From: an uncultured Gelidibacter sp.
Lineage (GTDB): Bacteria > Bacteroidota > Bacteroidia > Flavobacteriales > Flavobacteriaceae
Direction: 5' to 3'
NCBI RefSeq assembly: GCF_947500795.1
Contig: NZ_CANMTE010000005.1
Coordinates: forward strand, 62,001 to 126,000
DNA: 64,000 nt
In this document: one piece after another, positions 32,965-41,451 of the stretch
Layout of the letters: each line of letters opens with the position of its first letter
Numbering within the stretch: the first letter of the stretch is position 1
Notes under the pieces: generated by a model
Database searches by the model: none
The model's input: only the letters and a program-made list of their open reading frames with translations
Told to the model about the DNA's origin: nothing
Translations under genes and position numbers: made by a program

Positions 32965-35631
32965 TTAATTGACCGTGTCTTTTTTCTTCTTTCTCGTATT
33001 GAAAATATCTTTAATAGTATTTTTTATCGCTTCACTTCCTGTTTTTGTACTGTCTTTTTTAATACTCGGCGTTTGCGTACTTGTATTGGTTGAATCTTTT
33101 GGAGTGGTAGAAGGAGTTGTTGGCGTTGGATTCTGAGTTGTATTTCCACCCATGGCACCACCAAGTAGCTCTTTGATTTTATCTGTTCCTTTGCCAATCA
33201 GTTTTTGCTTTTCAATTTCAATTAATTGCTTCGTTAAATTGGCAACGCCACTCGTTAGATCTGTAGTGACTTTCGGGCTTGCAAATGTTCCCATTATTTT
33301 AGCGCTTACAGGAATACTGATTTTATTGACCTCATTGTCGTTAATCTTGCCAATGAGTCTGTTGATTTCACTTCCCAAATATTTTGCAGGCACATTGAAT
33401 ACCGCATCATAGGCCATTGTGTTGTCAAAACCATGTGAGCCCGAAACTACAATGCCAATATCTTTATATGCTAAATTGAAAGGCTTAATGGTTACTTGTC
33501 CATTAGCAAACTCTAAATGTGCTTTAAGATCATTCAAATCTAAATCGCCAAAATTAATAAAGCTTAAGGCGCCTTCAAGTTTCGACAACAGCGGACTGGC
33601 GCTTTCGTCGATGTCAGTCGTTAGTAATTCAGCAAGCGCATTTCCGGTAATGGTACTCAAATTAGGAGAGAATTCTTTGTCTAACGTGCCAGATATTTTT
33701 AGGGTGCTGTTTAGCTTTCCTTTTAATGCCTTAGCGATAGGCGCTAGGTTTTGTAATAGTTCCAGATCCGTAAATGATTTGGCGATGTCAAATCCACTGG
33801 CAGCCATATTTAAATTGAATGTAGGGGTATCTGCTTTGGTGCTCACATTTCCAGAAAGGGCTAAGACACCATCAAAAATTGTGGAACTCAAATTATTTAT
33901 AGTGGCATTCTGATCTTTTACAAATAAGTCGCCTTTTACGTTCTTCAGTTTCAGATTGTCATAAATGACAGTGTTGGCAGTAGCGGTTATAGTGCCTTCC
34001 AAAAACTGCGGAATTTTTAAGCCTTCAGTAGTGGTGGCTGCTTTTTTTGATGTTGCTGCAGTCGTACTTTCTGTTTCTTCGCTCATAAAATCATTGAGTG
34101 CAAACGTATTTGAGGTCAGGTTGAAATTTCCTTTTAAATTCACTTTTTTACTCAGCATAAAACCAATTAGGTTATTAATGGTTCCTGTTGCTGAAAAATC
34201 ACTTTGTCCCGTTTTTGCGCTGAAACTATTTAAAGTAACCGTTGATGGATTGAAAGTCATATCCGCTTTTGAAATATGCAGTGGCTGGTTCATAGCATCG
34301 GACGTGAACACCAAATTGCTGATACTCGCATTTCCCGACGCTTTAATTCTGTCATAGGCGCTCGTTTCAATAGCATTCATGTCGAAAGCGGTGTTCAGTT
34401 TAGCTTTTAGGATTCCGCTCAGCTCATTTTCAAGTTCTAAAGGATATGCCTTGGTAAGGTTTGCTAAGTTTAAAGTCCCATCAATATCAGCATTCACCAA
34501 CATATTGCCGGTCAGATTTTTAATCAATGCCGAAGCTTTAAAGACATCACTATCAATTTTAAAGTTTAGAGTGTTTATCGCCACATAAGTGTCATCTGCA
34601 TTTCCTGTATCGTTCTTAATTTTTGTGTCGATCACAATGTTTTCAACACGTTTTGGTAAGTCTGGATATTTAAAGGACGCATTGTCCGAAGAAATACTAA
34701 TATCTAATGTAGGGATGGTGGTTTCGGTAACCTTTCCTTTAATGATGCCGTTCACGTTAAAATTTCCGGTGGTTTCTACATTGTCTAAGTTTTTAGCATA
34801 GGTTGCTGGCATTACCGCCAAAAAGTCTTTAAATGAGGAGCCTGTGTTTTTAAAAGAGAGGTCAATAAGTTGGCCTTCCTCTATAATTTGAACAAACCCG
34901 TTAAATTCAACCGGCAGCTGATTAATAAGAGCGTTGTTTTCCTTAAACGTATATTTCTGCGCTTTTAAATCCATGTCGATCAGCGCATCTAACTTCACAT
35001 GATTATTATTCAAATAATTGATGCTATCCATGGTTAAACTCACGTTAGCCTCAGATTTGGTGTCCAATTCAGAAATATCACCTGAAAAAGTACCTTTTCC
35101 TGTGTGATTCAATTCTGAAACATAAAATTGCATGTCCGCAGGAATGTCAATATAAGTGAGCGCGCTGTTTTTGATGCTGTAATCTTTAATGTCGAATGAA
35201 AACGCGGTAGAATCCTGCGGGTTCTCATTTTCCTTTAAAATATCATAATTGACGTTTCCAAAAGCATCTGTTTTTAGCGTCAATAATGCTTCATTAACGT
35301 TAATGGAGTTGACAATTATTGGCTCTTCAGAAGTTTTGAAAAGTTCCTTTACTGACATTGTAAAGTTGATGTTCTTTGCAGTGGCGAAAGTTTCGTTCTC
35401 AAAAGGTTTGAAATTGGTAATTACCAAATCGCTCACTTCCACATGTGCTTGTGGGAAACTTCTAAATAAGCTTAAGGTTACATCGCTAAACTCAACGTTG
35501 GCATTAAGGTTTTGGTTGATGTAATTCTTTACCATGCCCTTTATTTGCGATTGAAAAACGAATGGCAGGGCTATTAATAAAACAATTAGTATTAATAAGG
35601 TGATTCCGGTGATTTTGAAAAACTTTTTCAT
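32965..35631 (-). CDS. AsmA-like inner membrane anchored protein
   Basis: This large protein of 888 residues has one N-terminal membrane helix (about residues 8-27) and a long periplasmic body of beta-strand repeats. An AsmA_N-like opening (NLNANVEFSDVTLSLFRSFPQAHVEVSDL) is followed by an AsmA C-terminal-like region (LKISGTLDKEFSPNLSTITG, FANGQVTIKPFNLAYKDIGI). It ends with a Thr/Pro/Ser/Lys-rich low-complexity tail (about residues 830-888). AsmA family proteins are thought to be lipid-transfer bridges between membranes. It is a single-gene unit; the ATG at 35631 starts the anchor. Confidence 0.87.
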   Translation of the reverse strand: MKKFFKITGITLLILIVLLIALPFVFQSQIKGMVKNYINQNLNANVEFSDVTLSLFRSFPQAHVEVSDLVITNFKPFENETFATAKNINFTMSVKELFKTSEEPIIVNSINVNEALLTLKTDAFGNVNYDILKENENPQDSTAFSFDIKDYSIKNSALTYIDIPADMQFYVSELNHTGKGTFSGDISELDTKSEANVSLTMDSINYLNNNHVKLDALIDMDLKAQKYTFKENNALINQLPVEFNGFVQIIEEGQLIDLSFKNTGSSFKDFLAVMPATYAKNLDNVETTGNFNVNGIIKGKVTETTIPTLDISISSDNASFKYPDLPKRVENIVIDTKIKNDTGNADDTYVAINTLNFKIDSDVFKASALIKNLTGNMLVNADIDGTLNLANLTKAYPLELENELSGILKAKLNTAFDMNAIETSAYDRIKASGNASISNLVFTSDAMNQPLHISKADMTFNPSTVTLNSFSAKTGQSDFSATGTINNLIGFMLSKKVNLKGNFNLTSNTFALNDFMSEETESTTAATSKKAATTTEGLKIPQFLEGTITATANTVIYDNLKLKNVKGDLFVKDQNATINNLSSTIFDGVLALSGNVSTKADTPTFNLNMAASGFDIAKSFTDLELLQNLAPIAKALKGKLNSTLKISGTLDKEFSPNLSTITGNALAELLTTDIDESASPLLSKLEGALSFINFGDLDLNDLKAHLEFANGQVTIKPFNLAYKDIGIVVSGSHGFDNTMAYDAVFNVPAKYLGSEINRLIGKINDNEVNKISIPVSAKIMGTFASPKVTTDLTSGVANLTKQLIEIEKQKLIGKGTDKIKELLGGAMGGNTTQNPTPTTPSTTPKDSTNTSTQTPSIKKDSTKTGSEAIKNTIKDIFNTRKKKKDTVN

Positions 35632-36017
35632 TGAAAATTTAGTTATGACTTTCAAGCTAATGAAAGACAATTGGTTTTGTGGGTATATGTAAAGTTAATT
35701 TTAAAAGATAGTGCTGCATTACAGTTTAATAAAACTTTGGCGTTTTCTGCAGCTTCGGTTTTTCTCAAGTCTTAATGTTTTATAAATGATACTTTAAAAT
35801 ACGATAAATAGGGTTTGGAAAACCTTTTCCTCTGACTATATATCTAAAATCATTCCAATCAATACTTTAGAATACACAAATATAGCTGAAGTAAACGGTC
35901 GTAAAAAAAAATATAAATCTATTTTGAAAATTTCCGAGAAGTGCCGCATTTAAAATAATTTTTTAACCGAAATCATATTATAAAGTGGTTTTGTTTTCTT
36001 TATTTTTGGCGATAATT
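35632..36017. other. Divergent intergenic region between AsmA-like gene and folK-dNK
   Basis: This 386-base AT-rich region contains no convincing frame, repeat or hairpin. On the plus strand TATTTTTG (36001-36008) fits the Bacteroidota -7 box and ends 9 bases before the folK ATG, so the folK leader would be only a few bases long. No -33 TTG at the preferred spacing is seen. I see no element for the AsmA-like gene. Confidence 0.45.
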
Positions 36018-37178
36018 ATGGACCAACCTCACATTGTTTACATTGCTTTAGGCAGTAATAAAGGCGACAGACTAAAACATCTGCAAGATGCTATTGATCT
36101 TATTTTTAAACGAATTGGTAAGATTAATATCATAGCGCGCGTTTATAACACGCCTGCGTTAGGTTTTGACACCGATAGTGCTACCGAAGATTTTTATAAT
36201 ACCTGTGTTTTTGTGGAAACTCAATATGCTGCTGAAGACGTCATGCGCAAGTTGCTTGCTATTGAAACAGCACTTGGGCGTACAAGGAACACTGGTGGAA
36301 GTTATGAGTCCAGAACTATCGATTTGGATGTGATTTTTTATGATGATGACGTAATGACGTCCGAATTGATCACCACGCCACATCCGCAAATGCACAAGCG
36401 GAAGTTTGTGTTGCAACCTCTCAATGATATCGCGCCAAAGGTGATTCATCCAAAATTAGAAAAAACTGTTTTCGAGCTTTTGGAATCTTGCAAAGACGAC
36501 AGTGAGATTGAGCCGGTTAACATTTGGTTGAAAAATCCGATGAAGCAGTATGATTTTGGTAATTACAATTATATCGCCATAGAAGGAAATATTGGTGCTG
36601 GTAAAACGAGTTTGGCGCATCAAATTTCGAACGAATTTAATGCCAAATTGATTTTGGAACGGTTTGCGGACAATCCGTTTTTGCCAAAATTTTATGAAGA
36701 GCCACATCGCTACGCCTTTACTTTGGAAATGTCTTTTTTGGCCGATAGGTATCAGCAAATTAGTGACGATTTATCTCAGTTGGATTTGTTCAAGGATTTT
36801 ATGGTGAGCGATTATGATATTTATAAATCGTTGATTTTCTCAAAAATCACATTGCCTGAGGATGAATTTCGTCTGTATAGAAAGTTGTTCTATCTGATGT
36901 ACAAAGACATTGCCAAGCCGGATTTGTATGTGTATCTCTATCAAAATACAGAACGTTTGCAGGCCAATATCAAGAAGCGTGGGCGCGATTACGAACAGAA
37001 TATTGAAAACAACTATCTCGAAAAAATAAATGCGGGCTATTTGGAATTCCTAAAAAATCAGACAGAACTCAACGTCAAAATTATTGATATTTCAGATCGT
37101 GACTTTGTGGAAAATCGTGAGGATTATTTATGGGTGTTGGGAGAGATTTGTACGCCGACTGATAGTGAGGAGTATTAA
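36018..37178 (+). CDS. folK: Fusion of HPPK (FolK) with a deoxynucleoside kinase
   Basis: This 386-residue protein joins two enzymes. Residues 1-165 are 6-hydroxymethyl-7,8-dihydropterin pyrophosphokinase of folate synthesis: VYIALGSNKGDR near the start and the signature RTIDLDVIFYDD (99-110). Residues 180-386 are a dCK/dGK-type deoxynucleoside kinase: P-loop GNIGAGKT (190-197), the DRY-type motif in FLADRYQQ, and the lid KKRGRDYEQN. The kinase would make a dNMP from a salvaged deoxynucleoside; the specificity is not clear from sequence. The linker is short. I chose the ATG at 36018. The tail lies in a repeat region. Confidence 0.92.
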   Translation: MDQPHIVYIALGSNKGDRLKHLQDAIDLIFKRIGKINIIARVYNTPALGFDTDSATEDFYNTCVFVETQYAAEDVMRKLLAIETALGRTRNTGGSYESRTIDLDVIFYDDDVMTSELITTPHPQMHKRKFVLQPLNDIAPKVIHPKLEKTVFELLESCKDDSEIEPVNIWLKNPMKQYDFGNYNYIAIEGNIGAGKTSLAHQISNEFNAKLILERFADNPFLPKFYEEPHRYAFTLEMSFLADRYQQISDDLSQLDLFKDFMVSDYDIYKSLIFSKITLPEDEFRLYRKLFYLMYKDIAKPDLYVYLYQNTERLQANIKKRGRDYEQNIENNYLEKINAGYLEFLKNQTELNVKIIDISDRDFVENREDYLWVLGEICTPTDSEEY

Positions 37179-37241
37179 GTATAGAGTACTAAGTATTAAG
37201 TGTAGAGTATTAAGTATAGAGTATTAAGAATTAAGTGAGGT
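37170..37241. repeat. Degenerate tandem repeat (AGTATTAAGTATAG type)
   Basis: About four near copies of AGTATTAAGTATAG / AGTATTAAGTGTAG / AGTACTAAGT lie head to tail, spaced 14 to 21 bases. The first copy includes the last codons and stop of the folK-dNK gene, and the last ends at the stop of the converging methyltransferase gene. It has no spacer structure like a CRISPR. Confidence 0.6.
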
Positions 37242-37242
37242 C

Positions 37243-37779
37243 TTATTGTCCTGCGGTCATTTTTGCAAAAACATCCCAAATTACAACGCCGCAACTTACG
37301 GAGATGTTTAAGGAATGTTTTGTTCCAAATTGAGGAATTTCTAAAATGACATCGCTCGCACTCACCACGTGTTGTGCAACTCCTTTTACTTCATTGCCAA
37401 AAACCAAGGCGTATTTCTGATTGGTTTGAGGTTGGAAATCATTAAGCATCGTCGAGTTTTCAGCTTGTTCAACTGAAGCCACAATAACTTTATCAGCCTT
37501 TAATTTTTCAATAACATCCATGGTGTGTTCCGCATATTCCCAATCTACCGTTTCTGTACTTCCCAAAGCGGTTTTATGAATGTCTTTATGCGGTGGCGTT
37601 GCAGTAATGCCACATAAATAGATTTTTTCAACCAAAAAAGCATCACTCGTTCTAAAGACCGAACCAATATTGTTTAAGCTTCTAATATTATCCAAAACAA
37701 TAATAAGCGGTGTTTTTTCGGTAGTTTTAAATTCGTCAACACTTAATCGGTCAAGTTCGCTATTTTTTAGCTTTCGCAT
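37243..37779 (-). CDS. SpoU/TrmH family RNA 2'-O-methyltransferase
   Basis: This 178-residue protein has the three knotted-fold motifs of SPOUT enzymes: NNIGSVFRTSDAF (motif 1), ALVFGNEVKGV (motif 2) and IPQFGTKHSLNISVSCGVVIW (motif 3, in the form with the Ser-rich loop). SAM-dependent methylation of a ribose in tRNA or rRNA is expected. The short form without an RNA-binding N-domain does not reveal the site. It converges on the folK-dNK gene and diverges from mutS. Confidence 0.92.
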   Translation of the reverse strand: MRKLKNSELDRLSVDEFKTTEKTPLIIVLDNIRSLNNIGSVFRTSDAFLVEKIYLCGITATPPHKDIHKTALGSTETVDWEYAEHTMDVIEKLKADKVIVASVEQAENSTMLNDFQPQTNQKYALVFGNEVKGVAQHVVSASDVILEIPQFGTKHSLNISVSCGVVIWDVFAKMTAGQ

Positions 37780-37997
37780 TTTTTCTATTTTTTAATCTTG
37801 AATTCCTTATTTAATGTTGAAAAACAGAGTCGTTTGGTTAAAATGATCTAAACTCTGCAAAGCAGTGTATTCCCGACTGTTTTTTATTCATTAAATGTAA
37901 ATAACTTCTGAGCGCTGCATTTTTCAAACCCTCAAATAATAAGTACCTTAGCGGACCTAATATTTAGGGCAAAAATACCATTTAAAACACAAAACCA

Positions 37998-40610
37998 TTG
38001 GCTAAGAACGTAAAAAAGGAAACCCCGTTAATGAAACAATACAATGCAATTAAAGCGAAGTATCCAGATGCTTTATTGCTTTTCAGAGTCGGCGATTTTT
38101 ATGAAACTTTTGGGGAAGATGCGGTAAAAGCCTCTAAAATATTAGATATTATTTTAACGAAACGCGGTGCTGGAAGCGATAGTGAGACTGAACTTGCCGG
38201 ATTTCCACACCATTCCCTAAACAATTATTTGCCAAAACTGGTAAAGGCTGGATGCCGGGTCGCAATTTGTGACCAATTGGAAGATCCTAAGCAAACCAAA
38301 ACCATTGTGAAGCGTGGGGTAACGGAATTAGTAACGCCAGGTGTCGCTTTAAATGATGATATTCTGCATTCTAAGTCCAATAACTTTTTGGCCGCTGTTT
38401 GTTTTGGTAAAAATGCGATTGGCGTTGCCTTCTTGGATGTTTCTACAGGCGAGTTTTTGGTGTCTCAAGGCAATTCAGAATATATAGATAAGTTGCTCCA
38501 AAATTTTAGACCAAGTGAAGTTCTGGTATCAAAACCGAAACGCAAGGAGTTTATCAATGTGTTTGGGAGTGAATTTCATACGTTCTATATGGAAGATTGG
38601 GTTTTTCAGGATGATTACGCCAATGAAACCTTGCTTAAGCATTTCCAAACTAAATCTTTAAAAGGATTTGGTATTGAAGATTTGTTTGAAGGCATTGTAT
38701 CAGCAGGAGCTGTATTGCATTATTTGAGCGAGACGCAGCATCATAAATTGCAACATATTACCACCATTCAACGTGTCACACAAAATGATCATGTGTGGAT
38801 GGATCGGTTTACCATAAAAAATCTGGAGCTTTACCATTCTTACAACCAGAATGCGGTGACATTGATTGATGTTATTGATCGGACCATTTCACCAATGGGA
38901 GGCCGTTTGTTGAAACGATGGTTGGCATTGCCACTTATTAATATTGATAAGATACATCAGCGGCATGAAGTCGTGCAGTATCTGTTAGATGATGCTGTCA
39001 TATTGAAGAAAATTCAAAATCAGATCAAACATATTGGGGATATTGAGCGACTTATTTCTAAAGTAGCGACGGTTAAGATTAGCCCAAGGGAAGTGGTGCA
39101 GTTGAAAAATGCTTTGGAAGCGATTGTGCCAATTAAAACACTCACCCAAAACACCGATAATAAAGCGCTTCAGCAAATAGGAGAAAGCTTGGAGCTTTGT
39201 GAAGAGTTGCGTCAGCGAATTAAAGCTACTCTAAACGAAGAAGCACCTGTAAACATTTTAAAGGGAAATACTATTTCTTCTGATTTTTCCGCTGAGCTGA
39301 AAGAGCTAAGGTCTTTATCAACTTCTGGGAAAGATTATTTAGATGCCATGTTGGAGCGTGAAAGTAAACTTACAGGCATCACGTCGCTTAAAATAGCATC
39401 CAATAATGTGTTTGGTTATTATATAGAGGTGCGTCACACGTATAAAGATAAGGTTCCGGAGCATTGGATAAGAAAGCAGACGTTGGTGAGTGCAGAGCGC
39501 TACATTACGGAAGAGTTAAAAGAATACGAAACTAAAATATTAGGCGCTGAAGAGCGTATTTTGGCAATTGAGCAGCAGTTGTTTTCTGAATTGGTGCTTT
39601 GGATAGGTCAATTTATCAAACCGGTACAAAAGAATTCTGCCTTAATAGCGCAATTGGATTGTTTGTGTGGATTTGCACAATTGGCGTATGACAATAAATA
39701 TACACGTCCAGAAATCAATGAGGGCTATGCCTTAGAAATTAAGAATGGGAGACACCCTGTAATTGAGAAACAGCTGCCACATGGTGAGCCTTATATTGCG
39801 AATGATGTCTATTTAGATAGAGATCAGCAGCAAATCATCATGATTACCGGACCAAACATGTCTGGTAAATCGGCTATTCTACGCCAAACGGCATTAATTG
39901 TGTTATTGGCGCAAATGGGAAGTTTCGTTCCTGCAGATGCCGCCAACATTGGGTTGACGGATAAAATATTTACGAGAGTAGGAGCAAGCGATAATATTTC
40001 GATGGGCGAGTCAACGTTTATGGTCGAGATGAATGAAACCGCTTCTATTTTGAACAATGTTTCTGACCGTAGTTTAGTGTTGTTGGATGAGATTGGTCGA
40101 GGTACAAGTACTTATGACGGTATTTCTATTGCCTGGGCCATTAGTGAATATTTGCACGAGCACCCAAGTAAGGCTAAAACGCTATTTGCAACACACTACC
40201 ATGAGTTGAATGAAATGACCGAAACCTTTTCGCGCATTAAAAATTTCAATGTTTCTGTCAAGGAGTTGAAGAATAATGTACTTTTCCTTAGAAAGTTGGT
40301 AGAAGGAGGAAGTCAGCATAGTTTTGGTATTCACGTAGCAAAAATGGCCGGAATGCCACAACAGGTCATTAATCGTGCGAATAAAATATTGAAGCAATTA
40401 GAGAAATCTCACAGTAGTGAAGAGCTGACAGATAAGGTGAGATCGCTTGAAGATGATATGCAACTGAGCTTTTTTAATTTGGATGATCCTCTTTTAGAGC
40501 AGATTAAGGAGGAGATTGTCAATATTGATATTGATGTGTTGACTCCGGTAGAAGCGCTGATGAAACTGAATGAGATTAAGCGTATGTTGCTGAAAAAGAA
40601 GCGTGCATAA
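37998..40610 (+). CDS. mutS: DNA mismatch repair protein MutS
   Basis: MutS finds mismatches and starts repair. This 870-residue protein has the mismatch-probing FYE motif (residues 34-36, in VGDFYETFG), the lever and clamp domains, and the C-terminal ATPase with Walker [10 protein letters not shown], the STFMVEM segment and Walker [17 protein letters not shown]. The start is TTG at 37998, giving [16 protein letters not shown], which fits family N-termini; the in-frame ATG at 38031 would cut this off. It is the last gene before the two tRNAs. Confidence 0.95.
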   Translation: MAKNVKKETPLMKQYNAIKAKYPDALLLFRVGDFYETFGEDAVKASKILDIILTKRGAGSDSETELAGFPHHSLNNYLPKLVKAGCRVAICDQLEDPKQTKTIVKRGVTELVTPGVALNDDILHSKSNNFLAAVCFGKNAIGVAFLDVSTGEFLVSQGNSEYIDKLLQNFRPSEVLVSKPKRKEFINVFGSEFHTFYMEDWVFQDDYANETLLKHFQTKSLKGFGIEDLFEGIVSAGAVLHYLSETQHHKLQHITTIQRVTQNDHVWMDRFTIKNLELYHSYNQNAVTLIDVIDRTISPMGGRLLKRWLALPLINIDKIHQRHEVVQYLLDDAVILKKIQNQIKHIGDIERLISKVATVKISPREVVQLKNALEAIVPIKTLTQNTDNKALQQIGESLELCEELRQRIKATLNEEAPVNILKGNTISSDFSAELKELRSLSTSGKDYLDAMLERESKLTGITSLKIASNNVFGYYIEVRHTYKDKVPEHWIRKQTLVSAERYITEELKEYETKILGAEERILAIEQQLFSELVLWIGQFIKPVQKNSALIAQLDCLCGFAQLAYDNKYTRPEINEGYALEIKNGRHPVIEKQLPHGEPYIANDVYLDRDQQQIIMITGPNMSGKSAILRQTALIVLLAQMGSFVPADAANIGLTDKIFTRVGASDNISMGESTFMVEMNETASILNNVSDRSLVLLDEIGRGTSTYDGISIAWAISEYLHEHPSKAKTLFATHYHELNEMTETFSRIKNFNVSVKELKNNVLFLRKLVEGGSQHSFGIHVAKMAGMPQQVINRANKILKQLEKSHSSEELTDKVRSLEDDMQLSFFNLDDPLLEQIKEEIVNIDIDVLTPVEALMKLNEIKRMLLKKKRA

Positions 40611-40638
40611 ATTTTTTTTCTTTTTTTAGTGAAAAGGC

Positions 40639-40668
40639 TTTGCATTTCTAAGAAATGTATTAAATTTG
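40639..40668 (+). promoter_or_regulatory. Bacteroidota promoter of the tRNA pair
   Basis: TTTG (40639-40642) and TAAATTTG (40661-40668) are 18 bases apart, a very good consensus match, 54 bases before tRNA-Gly. It likely drives both tRNAs. Confidence 0.7.
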
Positions 40669-40722
40669 CCCTCGCAATCCGATACACGTCGGTTGCAACG
40701 TTCTTAGAATATTGAATACAAC

Positions 40723-40795
40723 GCGAAAATAGCTCAGTTGGTAGAGCGCCACCTTGCCAAGGTGGAGGTCGCGGGTTCGAATCCCGTTTTTCGCT
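40723..40795 (+). tRNA. tRNA-Gly (anticodon GCC)
   Basis: The 73-base cloverleaf has the acceptor GCGAAAA/TTTTCGC, a D-arm with AGCTCAGTTGGTAGAGC, the anticodon stem CCACC/GGTGG with loop TTGCCAA (GCC at 40756-40758), and a T-arm GCGGG-TTCGAAT-CCCGT. The CCA end is not encoded. It reads GGC and GGU glycine codons. Confidence 0.95.
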
Positions 40796-40813
40796 CAATA
40801 CCAAAAGAAGATT

Positions 40814-40864
40814 GAAGTATGAATTTCGCTGCCGCGGAACATTGTTCTAAACAATGAATACTTC
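40814..40864 (+). other. Structured spacer between the two tRNA genes
   Basis: The sequence between the tRNAs can fold as a three-way junction. The outer stem is GAAGTAT (40814-40820) with ATACTTC (40858-40864). One inner hairpin is TTCGC/GCGGAA (about 40824-40839, with a bulge) and the other is CATTGTT/AACAATG (40840-40846 and 40850-40856). This may guide tRNA processing; the role is inferred from structure only. Confidence 0.45.
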
Positions 40865-40872
40865 AGAAAGCT

Positions 40873-40956
40873 GCTCAAGTGGTGGAATTGGTAGACACGC
40901 CGGACTTAAAATCCTGTGTCCATTAGGACGTGCGGGTTCAAGTCCCGCCTTGAGTA
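40873..40956 (+). tRNA. tRNA-Leu (anticodon TAA)
   Basis: The 84-base tRNA has the acceptor GCTCAAG/CTTGAGT (one wobble), the class II D-arm TGGTGGAATTGGTAGACA, the anticodon loop CTTAAAA (TAA at 40907-40909), a long variable arm (GTCCATTAGGAC, typical for Leu) and a T-arm GCGGG-TTCAAGT-CCCGC. The anticodon stem CCGGA/TCCTG has one mismatch. The CCA is not encoded. It reads UUA and UUG. Confidence 0.94.
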
Positions 40957-40958
40957 CT

Positions 40959-40993
40959 AAACCCTGATAATCAAATGATTGTCAGGGTTTTTT
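40959..40993 (+). terminator. Rho-independent terminator of the tRNA transcript
   Basis: A 14-15 bp stem with one wobble (from AAACCCTGA at 40959 to TCAGGGTTT at 40990) is followed by a T-run, directly after tRNA-Leu. Confidence 0.85.
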
Positions 40994-41008
40994 GTTTTAA
41001 AATTAGTC

Positions 41009-41039
41009 CAAAAAAAAGACCCAACTAAGTGTCAGGTCT
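41009..41039 (-). terminator. Terminator of the Ala/Asp-rich lipoprotein gene
   Basis: On the minus strand a short stem (AGACC/GGTCT) around a 13-base loop is followed by a long T-run. It lies 23 bases after the lipoprotein stop. The stem is short, the T-run good. Confidence 0.6.
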
Positions 41040-41061
41040 CTAAATTTAACTAAGCGTAGAT

Positions 41062-41346
41062 TTAGTTGTCGTCTCCAACAATTTCTTTTGCAGCGCCATC
41101 AACAGCTTTACCTGCTTCTTTAACTTCATTTGTAGCATTGTCAATTGCTTTACCAGCTTTTTCTAATGCGCCTTCAGTTTTGTCGGCAGCGTCGTCAGCA
41201 GCATCCTCCATTGCATCAGCAGTATCGTCAGCAGCGTTTTCAATCGCGTCGCCCATATCATCGGCTTTTTTTTCAGTTTCTCTACAAGAAGTAAAAGATA
41301 AGCCTAAGGCTACAACTAAAACTGTACTTAATAGTAATTTTTTCAT
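41062..41346 (-). CDS. Ala/Asp-rich LEA-like lipoprotein
   Basis: This 94-residue protein has a lipoprotein signal (MKKLLLSTVLVVALGLSFTSC, lipobox FTSC at residues 18-21). The mature part is made of repeats of an 11-residue or similar type (ADDTADAMEDAADDAADKTE and GALEKAGKAIDNATNEVKEA), without bulky residues. The pattern suggests an amphipathic helix like those of LEA or YtxH-type stress proteins. I do not recognise a named family. A strong promoter lies close before the ATG at 41346, so it is likely well expressed. Confidence 0.8.
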   Translation of the reverse strand: MKKLLLSTVLVVALGLSFTSCRETEKKADDMGDAIENAADDTADAMEDAADDAADKTEGALEKAGKAIDNATNEVKEAGKAVDGAAKEIVGDDN

Positions 41347-41375
41347 TTTGAGTGTTTTAATGTTAATGTAACTAA

Positions 41376-41405
41376 CAAATTTATAAAACTTCATGAGTTA
41401 TCCAA
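41376..41405 (-). promoter_or_regulatory. Bacteroidota promoter of the Ala/Asp-rich lipoprotein gene
   Basis: On the minus strand TTG (41403-41405) and TAAATTTG (41376-41383) are 19 bases apart, a full match to the consensus. The box ends 30 bases before the ATG at 41346. It lies inside the longer reading frame, which argues against any upstream start. Confidence 0.7.
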
Positions 41406-41451
41406 TAAAAGATGTTAACATTTTTTTAAGAGATACACCTCACGATGTGTA

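Noticed and set aside
33419-33913. Several plus-strand frames inside the AsmA-like gene
   Set aside because: Antisense shadows of a long real gene with convincing anchor and domain structure.
35632-36017. Riboswitch or regulatory RNA before folK
   Set aside because: The -7 box is about nine bases before the start, leaving no room for a leader RNA; no structured element was seen.
37170-37241. Repeat array considered as a CRISPR
   Set aside because: Units are degenerate and contiguous, with no unique spacers and no cas genes.
40409-40804. A minus-strand open frame of 131 codons over mutS and tRNA-Gly, with RDSNPRPPPWQGGALPTELF
   Set aside because: This peptide is the well-known false translation of the antisense of a tRNA gene; the rest is antisense to mutS.
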